A stretch of 15,221 nucleotides of DNA from a bacterium (GTDB lineage: Bacteria; B130-G9). The notes under the pieces were generated by a model, which saw only the letters and a program-made list of their open reading frames with translations, was not told the origin of the DNA and made no database searches. Where the stretch lies: contig DATLAJ010000119.1 in the NCBI GenBank assembly GCA_035527515.1, positions 1-15,221 on the forward strand, written 5' to 3'. The position numbers and the translations under genes were made by a program. The first letter of the stretch is position 1, and the number at the start of each line of letters is the position of its first letter. Shown piece after piece: positions 6,975 through 13,194 of this stretch.

Positions 6975-7439
6975 TCAGAAACCATAGCGGTCGTGCAGCT
7001 CTCGTCTTACCTCTTTCTCCTTCTCCGCAGAACGCTTCTCGTACTTGCGCTTGCCTGTCGCGATCGCAAGCTCGACCTTCGCCCGGCCGCCGGAGAAATA
7101 GAGCCTCGTGGGGATCAGCGTTCGGCCCGTCTCCACAGTCTTCGCCCTCAAACGTTTGATCTCCCGCCTGTGCAGCAAGAGCTTCCTGACGCGCCTCGGC
7201 TCGTGATTGAGGCGCGAAGCCTGGGCATATTCCGAGATGTGGCAGTTGTAGAGAAAGACTTCGCCCTCCTTGACTCGGGCGTAAGAGTCCACGAGGTTCG
7301 CCTTGCCCTCCCGGAGTGCCTTGACCTCGCTGCCGACAAGCATGAGGCCCGCCTCGATCCGCTCTCCGAGAACGTAGTCGTGCTTGGCCTTGCGGTTGGT
7401 GCAAATAGTCTTTTCTAACGTGCTGCCGTTCTTGCTCAT
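6975..7439 (-). CDS. smpB: SsrA-binding protein SmpB
   Basis: Small basic RNA-binding protein that brings tmRNA to stalled ribosomes for trans-translation. At 154 residues it has the normal length. Typical stretches are NRKAKHDYVLGERIEAGLML (16-35), GSEVKALREGKANLVDSYAR (37-56), LYNCHISEYAQAS (63-75), the basic HEPRRVRKLLLHRREIKRL (79-97), and TLIPTRLYF. The C-terminal tail, KRKYEKRSAEKEKEVRRELHDRYGF region, is the basic helix that enters the ribosomal mRNA channel; it is complete. The ATG at 7439 gives the standard N-terminus, although no clear Shine-Dalgarno is visible. The diguanylate cyclase gene lies 48 bases upstream on the same strand, and a terminator-like hairpin follows. No ssrA (tmRNA) gene is seen in the window. 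Confidence 0.97.
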   Translation of the reverse strand: MSKNGSTLEKTICTNRKAKHDYVLGERIEAGLMLVGSEVKALREGKANLVDSYARVKEGEVFLYNCHISEYAQASRLNHEPRRVRKLLLHRREIKRLRAKTVETGRTLIPTRLYFSGGRAKVELAIATGKRKYEKRSAEKEKEVRRELHDRYGF

Positions 7440-7487
7440 TTCAGTTCAACGCACTTGGGGATGGAGCCGCCCCAGGGCAATGCACCA

Positions 7488-8552
7488 CTACTGGCCAGAA
7501 GGGGGGGCTGAAGGCGCCTGGGCTGGCGGCGCCTCAGCGCTTGTCGTCCGATTGCGTCCCATCTCCTTGCTCGCAAACATCGCCTTGTCAGTTAGGTTGA
7601 TGAACTCCACCTTCGACAGGTGCTTTGCATATTCGCACACGCCTATGCTCAGAGTCGTCACCAGCCTCTTCTCACCCGCCGAGAACTCCAAGAACTCTAT
7701 CATCTTCCTCACACGCTCAGCCACATCGAACGCCGCCTGTAAATCGGTCTCAGGAAGGATCGCAACGAACTCGTCTCCGCCGTATCGGCAAGGGATATCA
7801 ACGCCAATCCTCATGTTGGCTAGCATGATCGCCGAAGCGCCCACCAAGACCTCGTCACCCACAATATGCCCGAAATTGTCATTGAACTCCTTGAAGTTGT
7901 CTATGTCGATGAGCATGAGCGAAAGCTTCGTGTGGTAGCGCCTCGCCCGGGCCATTTCGCGGTCGAGGTGAACCTGGAAATAGCGGTGCGTATAGAGCTT
8001 GGTCAGCCCATCGCGGTCCGCCTCATCTCTGGCCATCGCTAGCAGCTGAGCGTTTCTGACAGCAATAGCTGTGTGGTCGGCAAATAACGACAACAGAGCT
8101 GTGTCGTGGTAAGCCTCTTCGGGGTTGTTGAGAAGGGATGTCATCGTGATGACGCCCACGAGCTTCCCGGCCGAGATCATGGGCAGTATGCGGCACGATT
8201 TATCGCCATATTTTGGGTCCGAGTGACCACGAAACGCCTCGTGCTTCTCAACGTCGTCCACTATCACAGGTTCAAGTGATGCACCCACCTTGCCGATCAG
8301 GCCTTCGCCCAGCTGGAACTTGATCCGCCCCATCTTCTCCCTGTCGATCGAGTTGTCGTTGGACGCGGCCATGTAGAGGGCGTTGCGCTCGTTATCAAGC
8401 AGGAATATCGACGTGATTGAGAGCCCCATGATCTTGGGCAGGTGCCCAACCGCATAATCAACGATGTGCCTCAAGTCCATTGACATGTTGATGTGCTTGC
8501 TCAGGTCCGCAAGCTCCATCAGCTTCTTGAGCATATATGACTTATCAGACAT
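7488..8552 (-). CDS. GAF-GGDEF diguanylate cyclase
   Basis: Soluble sensor protein predicted to make cyclic di-GMP from two GTP. The 354-residue chain has an N-terminal helix, a GAF domain (about 25-170; FLLDNERNALYMAASND, QLGEGLIGKVG, VGVITMTS) for an unknown ligand, a short linker ending in RDEADRDGLTKLYTHRYF (174-191), and a GGDEF domain (about 180-335). The active-site loop is intact (RYGGDEFVAIL, GGDEF at 258-262), as are DIDNFKEFNDNFGH and the late LSIGV. The RxxD inhibitory site is not canonical: Asp252 is in place, but the Arg is one residue too far upstream (Arg248), leaving IGVD. A proline/alanine-rich tail ends the protein. Start: ATG 8552 has GGAGG at 8566-8570, with a long 13-base spacing; a TTG at 8582 would add ten residues but has no upstream ribosome site. 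It is probably cotranscribed with smpB. Confidence 0.93.
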   Translation of the reverse strand: MSDKSYMLKKLMELADLSKHINMSMDLRHIVDYAVGHLPKIMGLSITSIFLLDNERNALYMAASNDNSIDREKMGRIKFQLGEGLIGKVGASLEPVIVDDVEKHEAFRGHSDPKYGDKSCRILPMISAGKLVGVITMTSLLNNPEEAYHDTALLSLFADHTAIAVRNAQLLAMARDEADRDGLTKLYTHRYFQVHLDREMARARRYHTKLSLMLIDIDNFKEFNDNFGHIVGDEVLVGASAIMLANMRIGVDIPCRYGGDEFVAILPETDLQAAFDVAERVRKMIEFLEFSAGEKRLVTTLSIGVCEYAKHLSKVEFINLTDKAMFASKEMGRNRTTSAEAPPAQAPSAPPSGQ

Positions 8553-8721
8553 ACTGTGTGCCAAACCTCCAACTATGAGCAAAAATCACCACTATTCTGT
8601 GCTAGCCGTGCCATCAGGCGACCAGACGTTACATTGTGTTGACCGCCTCTGCAAGCGATTCGTTACCGTGGTTCTCTGAACCTCGGGCCATTGCCCGCGC
8701 CGGCAAGAAATCCGAAAACGA

Positions 8722-8750
8722 TTGAAGCCCACATCCAGCTGTTATATTCT
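8722..8750 (+). promoter_or_regulatory. Possible sigma-70-type promoter for the citryl-CoA operon
   Basis: In the divergent intergenic region, TTGAAG (8722-8727) is followed by TATATT (8743-8748, spacing 15) or TATTCT (8745-8750, spacing 17). Either would place the transcript start about 35 bases before the first gene. The match is only moderate and this AT-richer patch may be chance. No operator repeat was recognised. Confidence 0.3.
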
Positions 8751-8791
8751 CCGCTCAATTCGGTTGTCTCGCTAGCAAGAGGTTAGGATTC

Positions 8792-10312
8792 TTGGCCAGA
8801 CTGTTTGAGTTTCAAGGCAAGGCGCTCATCTCAGACGCCGGCATCTCTGTGCCGAATGGAGAGGTTGTTGAGACGCCGGAGGGCGCGGTTGAGACGGCCA
8901 AGCGCATTGGTTTGCCAGTCGTGCTCAAATCGCAGGTTTGGGTGACCGGTCGGGCCTCGGCCGGGGGGATAGATTTCGCCGAGACGCTGGACGAGGTCGA
9001 GCGCAAGGCGGCGAGAATGCTGGGGCATCAGGTTAAAGGTCAGACGGTCGAGAAGCTGCTCGTGGAGGAGAGGCTTTCGATAGCTCGCGAGCTCTTCGTA
9101 GGCATAACGATCGACGATCGCAGGAAGCGGCCGGTAGTGATATTCAGCACTCGTGGCGGGACTGGCATCGAGGAGATCGCCTCCAAGTGGCCACAGGCCG
9201 TCGCTCATATTGACATCGACCCGCGAAGGGGCATTTACGACTTCGAGGCGCGGGACCTGGTGCGGCGTGTGGGCATACGGGGCGAGGAGCAGAAGAGAAT
9301 AGTGCCGGCCATTAGGCTGCTCTGGGCCACGGCCAGTCGCTATGAGGCCAGCAGCGCTGAGATCAACCCGCTCGTGGTAACTGATGGCGGTGATGTGGTG
9401 GCCGCAGATTGCAGGATAACGATCGATGATTACGCGGTCTTTCGACACCCTGAGCTTGGAATAGAGATCGCCCGGGAGTTCGACCGGCCGGCCACCAACC
9501 TTGAGCGGACCGCATACCGCATCGAGGCGAACGACTATCGTGGGACCTTCTACTTCTTCCAGATGCTTCACAAGTTTAATAAGGGCGAGGGGGTCATCGG
9601 CTTTCATGGCGCTGGTGGCGGTGGCTCGATGATGTCGATGGATGCGGTGCTGAAAAAAGGCTTCAAGCTGGCGAATTTCTGCGACACAAGCGGCAATCCG
9701 CCGGCCTCCAAGGTCTATCGCGCGGCGCGGATAATTCTCGCGCAAAAGAACATCGACGGCTACTTCGCGTCGGGGTCGGGCGTGGCAAGTCAGGAGCAGT
9801 TCAACTCCGCGCGGGGGCTCATCAAGGCGTTCGCGGAGGAGGGGCTTTCCGTGCCGGCCGTGATACGTCTTGGCGGCAACGCTGAGGAGCTTGCTATTGC
9901 CCTTCTGAAGCAGTTTTCGGACTACTGGCCCGCTCCGCTTGAGGCTTACGGTCGGGACGACACGCCGGAGTTCTGTGCGGACAGGCTCTCTGTTTTGCTG
10001 ATGCTTCCGGCGAGGGCCAAACAGGTGAGGCATTTCGACTACCCGAGCGAGTTTGCCTATTCGTTCAAGACGATGACTGGCTGGGTGCGTTTTGACGCCG
10101 CGCGGTGTCTCAGATGCAGTGAGAAGCCGTGTATTAAGGCGTGCACTCCTGGCATTCTCGAGGTGTCGGACGGGGTCCCGAGGCTCGGCATTCCGGATGA
10201 GGAGGCGGCCACGGGGCGATGCGTTGAGTGTTTGGCGTGCGAGCTTGAATGCCACTTGCGGGGTGCCGAAGGGCTCAAGATCGAGCTGCCGATAGAGGGA
10301 TTGGACCAATAA
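8792..10312 (+). CDS. ATP-grasp citryl-CoA synthetase beta-like subunit fused to a 2[4Fe-4S] ferredoxin-like domain
   Basis: Probable nucleotide-binding subunit of an ADP-forming acyl-CoA synthetase, most likely citryl-CoA synthetase given the lyase gene downstream. Residues 1-~425 follow SucC/ATP-citrate lyase: FEFQGKALISDAGISVPNG (5-23), PVVLKSQVWVTGRASAGG (42-59), AEINPLVV (189-196), then a CoA-ligase domain with FHGAGGGGSMMSMDAV (271-286) and GGNAEELA (361-368). E. coli SucC has 388 residues; this has 506. The extra C-terminus (~430-500) carries Cys439-x2-Cys442-x4-Cys447-x3-Cys451 and Cys477-x2-Cys480-x2-Cys483-x3-Cys487, spacing expected for two [4Fe-4S] clusters. The glycine-rich loop reads GRASAGG where SucC has GRGKAGG. 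The start is a TTG with AAGAGG (8777-8782) nine bases upstream and matches the normal SucC N-terminus. The SucD-like gene follows after 25 bases. Substrate and electron partner are inferred or unknown. Confidence 0.9.
   Translation: MARLFEFQGKALISDAGISVPNGEVVETPEGAVETAKRIGLPVVLKSQVWVTGRASAGGIDFAETLDEVERKAARMLGHQVKGQTVEKLLVEERLSIARELFVGITIDDRRKRPVVIFSTRGGTGIEEIASKWPQAVAHIDIDPRRGIYDFEARDLVRRVGIRGEEQKRIVPAIRLLWATASRYEASSAEINPLVVTDGGDVVAADCRITIDDYAVFRHPELGIEIAREFDRPATNLERTAYRIEANDYRGTFYFFQMLHKFNKGEGVIGFHGAGGGGSMMSMDAVLKKGFKLANFCDTSGNPPASKVYRAARIILAQKNIDGYFASGSGVASQEQFNSARGLIKAFAEEGLSVPAVIRLGGNAEELAIALLKQFSDYWPAPLEAYGRDDTPEFCADRLSVLLMLPARAKQVRHFDYPSEFAYSFKTMTGWVRFDAARCLRCSEKPCIKACTPGILEVSDGVPRLGIPDEEAATGRCVECLACELECHLRGAEGLKIELPIEGLDQ
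10064..10297 (+). other. Ferredoxin-like domain coding segment of the fusion gene
   Basis: This in-frame segment (about residues 425-502 of the SucC-like protein) carries all eight cysteines for two [4Fe-4S] clusters, linked by a short stretch (GILEVSDGVPRLGIPDEEA). No stop or frameshift separates it from the ATP-grasp part. The first cluster motif (Cx2Cx4Cx3C) is the wider type seen in GltD-like and related iron-sulfur modules; the second (Cx2Cx2Cx3C) is the ordinary ferredoxin type, with His instead of Pro after the last Cys. Confidence 0.88.
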
Positions 10313-10337
10313 CACTCGAGGTTGGCAGACAGGGTAG

Positions 10338-11240
10338 ATGTCGATACTAATTGACGAGACGAAACGAGTTCTGGTGCAGGGGATAACTGGCCGCGAGGCC
10401 ATGGCCCGCACGAAGCTAATGCTCGAATATGGCACTCAAGTGCTCGCCGGGACCTCGCCCAGCAAGGCCGGTGAGACCGTCTATGGTGTTGCCGTCTATG
10501 ACACCGTCGCCGAGGCGGTTGAACAGCAAGGCCAGTTCGATATAAGCGTGATTTTCGTCCCGGGACCCTTTGTCAAGGCCGCAGCGCTTGAGGCGATATA
10601 TGCTGGCATCCCTCTTTGTGTCCTTGTGCCCGACCGGGTCCCCATCCACGACACCTTGTTCATCTCCGAGCTGGCTGCCGAGCGGGGCACAAGGTTCGTG
10701 GGCCCGAACACCCTCGGCGTCATGAGCCCCGGGCGTGCGTTAGTTGGGATGATCGGCGGCCGGTCAGAGTTTGTGCGGGAGAACTTCAAACGTGGACCCG
10801 TGGGGGTCGTTTCGAGAAGCGGTGGGATTACTACTTCAATCGCGTATTACCTGAACAAGATCGGGATCGGGCAGACAACTGTGATGCACGTGGGTGGGGA
10901 CCCCATCGTTGGCATCAACCTGGCCGAGTCGCTCGAACTGTTCGAGCAGGACGACGAGACGCGAGCCCTGGTCATGTTCGGAGAGATCGGCTCCACGCAA
11001 GAGGAGCAGGTCGCCTCGCTCGTGTCGTCTGGGGAGTTCACGAAACCTCTCATTGCGTTCATTGGCGGCGCTGCGGCGCGACACGGGATGCGCTTCTCCC
11101 ACGCGGGCGCCATAATTGAGGCCGGACGGGGCACGTACGAAGGCAAGGTTAGGGCGCTGCGAAATGCTGGCTGCCTCGTCGTCGAGAACTTCAGCGACAT
11201 ACCCCACTTCACGCGGGAAGTCCTGGGGAGTAGCAGCTGA
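10338..11240 (+). CDS. SucD-like alpha subunit of citryl-CoA (or related acyl-CoA) synthetase
   Basis: CoA-binding, phospho-histidine subunit paired with the preceding ATP-grasp protein. At 300 residues it is close to SucD (about 290). Rossmann CoA-binding domain: VQGITGREAMARTKLMLEYG (13-32), TQVLAGTSPSKAGETVYG (33-50). Ligase domain: FVGPNTLGVMSPG (120-132), GPVGVVSRSGGITTSIAYYL (153-172), GGDPIVGINLAESLELFEQD (186-205). The active-site histidine is His255 in MRFSHAGAIIE, and the power-helix Glu is Glu216 in FGEIGS. The Cys of the SucD motif GPNCPG is Thr here (GPNTLG). All catalytic residues needed for a phospho-histidine relay are present. The gene starts 25 bases after the beta-like subunit and ends 43 bases before the lyase, so the three are almost surely one transcript. 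SucD of the TCA cycle is the main alternative; the lyase neighbour favours citryl-CoA. Confidence 0.92.
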   Translation: MSILIDETKRVLVQGITGREAMARTKLMLEYGTQVLAGTSPSKAGETVYGVAVYDTVAEAVEQQGQFDISVIFVPGPFVKAAALEAIYAGIPLCVLVPDRVPIHDTLFISELAAERGTRFVGPNTLGVMSPGRALVGMIGGRSEFVRENFKRGPVGVVSRSGGITTSIAYYLNKIGIGQTTVMHVGGDPIVGINLAESLELFEQDDETRALVMFGEIGSTQEEQVASLVSSGEFTKPLIAFIGGAAARHGMRFSHAGAIIEAGRGTYEGKVRALRNAGCLVVENFSDIPHFTREVLGSSS

Positions 11241-11270
11241 ATCTGGGGCAGAAGCGCCCTTTTCAAGACG

Positions 11271-11277
11271 AAAGGAG
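11271..11277 (+). promoter_or_regulatory. Shine-Dalgarno fixing a TTG start for the lyase gene
   Basis: AAAGGAG ends six bases before the TTG at 11284-11286. This TTG gives the citryl-CoA lyase N-terminus directly. The frame is open upstream to an ATG at 11116, but that would overlap the SucD-like gene by 125 bases and add unrelated residues. Confidence 0.8.
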
Positions 11278-11283
11278 ACAGGA

Positions 11284-12072
11284 TTGAGCGACAAGACTTG
11301 GGACACCAAGATAACCGATATCGCACCCAACCGGATACTGCTGAGAGGGTATCCGATAGATAACCTTATGGGTAGGGTCTCATATCCCGAGGCATTCTTC
11401 CTTACGATTATGGGAGAGCTCCCCAAGCCCTCTTACGCCAGGGTCTTGGATGCGATCCTCGTCTCGTCTGTTGATCATGGTGTTACCCCCCCCTCGGCGA
11501 GCGCCGCCATGACGGTCGCCTCGACCGGCAACCCTCTCAACGCTGCTATCGCGGCGGGGGTGCTTGCTATCTCGAGGTTCCATGGGGGTGCGATCGAGGG
11601 CTGTATGAACCTGCTGATCGACGCGGTCTCGCGAATGCGGGCGGCGGGGGCTAGCCTCGAGGAGACGGCGGGCGACATTGTCAGGGAATACAGGGACGCG
11701 GGAAGGCGCCTTCCCGGGTTCGGGCACCGATACCACACAGATGATCCCCGGACGAGACGGCTGTTCGAGATCGCTAAACAAGAGGGCGTGTCGGGGCAAC
11801 ACCTCGACATGGTGGTTGCTATCGAGCGGGCGTTGCACGAGGCGTCCGGGAAGCGCCTTGCGATCAACGTGGATGGTGCCATAGCTGCCGTTCTTTGTGA
11901 GATGGGCGTCAATCCCGCGCTCGCAAACGCCTTCTTCATCACCTCGAGACTCCCCGGCCTTGTGGCCCATATCTATGAGGAGATCACCACACAAAAGCCC
12001 ATGCGCCACATTGTCCCGGACCAGGCCCGCTACACCGGCCCCGGGCAGCGGCGCATCGAGGACCCGTTATAG
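11284..12072 (+). CDS. Citryl-CoA lyase (citrate synthase-like, stand-alone)
   Basis: Cleaves citryl-CoA to acetyl-CoA and oxaloacetate, the second half of the ATP-citrate lyase reaction; reversible condensation is possible. The 262-residue protein (about 30 kDa class) corresponds to the C-terminal domain of ATP-citrate lyase and is much shorter than citrate synthase (about 430). Typical features: WDTKITDIAPNRILLRGYPI (6-25), GRVSYPEAFFL (30-40), the first catalytic His100 in RFHGGAIEG, His148 in LPGFGHRYHTDDPR, and Asp197 in NVDGAIAAVL. All three active-site residues of the citrate synthase fold are present. The C-terminus RYTGPGQR resembles the CoA/substrate-proximal tail of the family. It is the last gene of the three-gene unit, with a strong ribosome site and a TTG start. 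A C8 tract lies within it (11486-11493), with the frame intact. A methylcitryl or related CoA-ester lyase cannot be excluded. Confidence 0.93.
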   Translation: MSDKTWDTKITDIAPNRILLRGYPIDNLMGRVSYPEAFFLTIMGELPKPSYARVLDAILVSSVDHGVTPPSASAAMTVASTGNPLNAAIAAGVLAISRFHGGAIEGCMNLLIDAVSRMRAAGASLEETAGDIVREYRDAGRRLPGFGHRYHTDDPRTRRLFEIAKQEGVSGQHLDMVVAIERALHEASGKRLAINVDGAIAAVLCEMGVNPALANAFFITSRLPGLVAHIYEEITTQKPMRHIVPDQARYTGPGQRRIEDPL

Positions 12073-12181
12073 GCTCGCGGTAGGGGCTAATTGGGTTGGC
12101 CCGTTGTAAGTGGTGGGTTACGTAGGTTGGCCTCCTGTCATCGGCGGGAATGGTTCTGGACGCGCGGGTGCGCCCGGACGA

Positions 12182-13192
12182 CTAGCCAATTCTTGAGATG
12201 ACGTAGCCTGCGAGCTGACGCAGAGGTTCTGCGCTGGCCTTGTATCGGTCTAGGAACGAGACCCCTTTTGTGATGTGCTTACTCGCGATTCTGGCCGCCT
12301 CGTCCGCACCCAGCAGCGTTGCTATGGTCTGCCTTGGGGATAGATGTGAAGGATCGGACAGGAACGAGCTAGGCATGCCGGCGCTCTCGAGCTCGGCGCC
12401 GCCCAGGTCGCTATACACCCGTGCAGGGCCATCCAAGATATCGTCACTGATCTGGTAGGCCAGGCCCAGGTTGTGTGCGTAGCCGCTAAGAGCGTTGACG
12501 TCCTGTTCGCTGGCGCCAGCGAGAATGGCTGGGAGCTGGGCCGACGCTGCGAAAAGCTGGCCTGTTTTGTGCTCGTTTACATATTCCAGCGTATTTAAGT
12601 CCCAGGCACGGTCTGCCGAGAGCTCAGTAACCTGTCCTGCGGCCATCCCGGTCGGCCCGACCGTCTCGGCGAGGAGTGTGAAAACACGGTCTGCCACGCC
12701 GGCGGCAGACCCGAGTGAGGCCACATTCGCCGATAGATATGCGAAGCCGTGCGAAAGAAGCGACACAGCAGCCAAAATAGCGGTTGGCTCGTCGAACTTG
12801 CGGTGAAGCGACAGCTTTTTTCGCCTCGTGCTGGAATCGTCCATGCAAGGCAGATCGTCAAGGATCAGCGAGCTCGTATGAATGCACTCAACAGCGCACG
12901 CAGTGTCGAGAAACTCGCGTGCCTTTCGGCCCAGCATCTCTGCGACGCAGAACACGATGCACGGCCGAAGCCGCTTACCTCCGATGAGCGCGTATTGGAT
13001 AGCGAGCTTGAGTCGGTCGGTGGGGGCAGCTCGCTGGAACGCCTCAGCGGTATAAGCAGCGGTGTGAGGCTTCGGCGGGACCTCTCCCGTTTCCACCGTT
13101 GCCGGCTTCGTCATGCCGCGTGGGGGGCTGCCTCGGTTGAGCGCCTCGTTGACAAGCGCCTGGCACCATGCCAGCTTGGAATCGAAATCCAT
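12182..13192 (-). CDS. Polyprenyl (farnesyl/geranylgeranyl-type) diphosphate synthase, divergent
   Basis: Trans-isoprenyl diphosphate synthase that condenses isopentenyl diphosphate with an allylic diphosphate, for quinone, carrier-lipid or carotenoid synthesis; product length cannot be told. Motifs: GGKRLRP (71-77), first aspartate-rich motif DDLPCMDD (112-119) of the bacterial DDx4D type, GMAAGQVTEL (182-191), HKTGQLF (208-214), and second aspartate-rich motif YQISDDILD (246-254). Oddities: about 30 extra residues precede the catalytic core (roughly 22-53, Pro/Thr-rich); the usual ILAGDALL reads ILAAVSLL (139-146), losing the conserved Gly-Asp; and the Lys-rich GKxxxxD...KxTYP segment after the second motif is replaced by a serine/proline-rich stretch (255-288). 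At 336 residues it is longer than IspA (about 300). Its ATG overlaps the valS stop by one base (TGATG), suggesting translational coupling. Activity is likely, since both Asp motifs are intact, but not certain. Confidence 0.88.
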   Translation of the reverse strand: MDFDSKLAWCQALVNEALNRGSPPRGMTKPATVETGEVPPKPHTAAYTAEAFQRAAPTDRLKLAIQYALIGGKRLRPCIVFCVAEMLGRKAREFLDTACAVECIHTSSLILDDLPCMDDSSTRRKKLSLHRKFDEPTAILAAVSLLSHGFAYLSANVASLGSAAGVADRVFTLLAETVGPTGMAAGQVTELSADRAWDLNTLEYVNEHKTGQLFAASAQLPAILAGASEQDVNALSGYAHNLGLAYQISDDILDGPARVYSDLGGAELESAGMPSSFLSDPSHLSPRQTIATLLGADEAARIASKHITKGVSFLDRYKASAEPLRQLAGYVISRIG

Positions 13193-13194
13193 CA
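13190..13194 (-). promoter_or_regulatory. TGATG stop-start overlap between valS and the prenyl synthase gene
   Basis: On the minus strand the valS stop TGA (13194-13192) shares its last base with the ATG (13192-13190) of the next gene. Such overlaps usually couple translation of the second gene to termination of the first, and imply that both are on one transcript. Confidence 0.8.

Noticed and set aside
7456-7474. TGGGG/CCCCA hairpin just before smpB, considered as a regulatory element.
   Set aside because: Five base pairs with no T-run or alternative pairing partner; too weak to call.
8553-8791. Search for a tmRNA gene or other structured RNA near smpB and in the large intergenic region.
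   Set aside because: No tRNA-like ends, tag reading frame or strong long-range pairing was seen; the region looks like ordinary divergent promoter space.
8831-10435. A 534-residue open frame on the minus strand, antisense to the SucC-like gene.
   Set aside because: The plus-strand frame has family motifs throughout and an upstream ribosome site. The antisense product has no recognisable motif and biased composition, as expected from GC-rich codon use on the opposite strand.
11116-11283. Upstream extension of the lyase frame to an ATG at 11116.
   Set aside because: It would overlap the SucD-like gene by 125 bases, and the added residues match no citryl-CoA lyase. The TTG at 11284 has a well-spaced AAAGGAG.
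11486-11493. C8 tract in the lyase gene, and a G7 run at 7501-7507 at the 3' end of the cyclase gene, considered as phase-variation sites.
   Set aside because: Runs of this length are near the chance rate for this base composition, and both reading frames are intact.
12165-12176. CGGG-TGCG-CCCG hairpin between the converging lyase and prenyl synthase genes, considered as a shared terminator.
   Set aside because: Only four base pairs and no T-run on either strand. The 109-base gap (12073-12181) holds no clear terminator.
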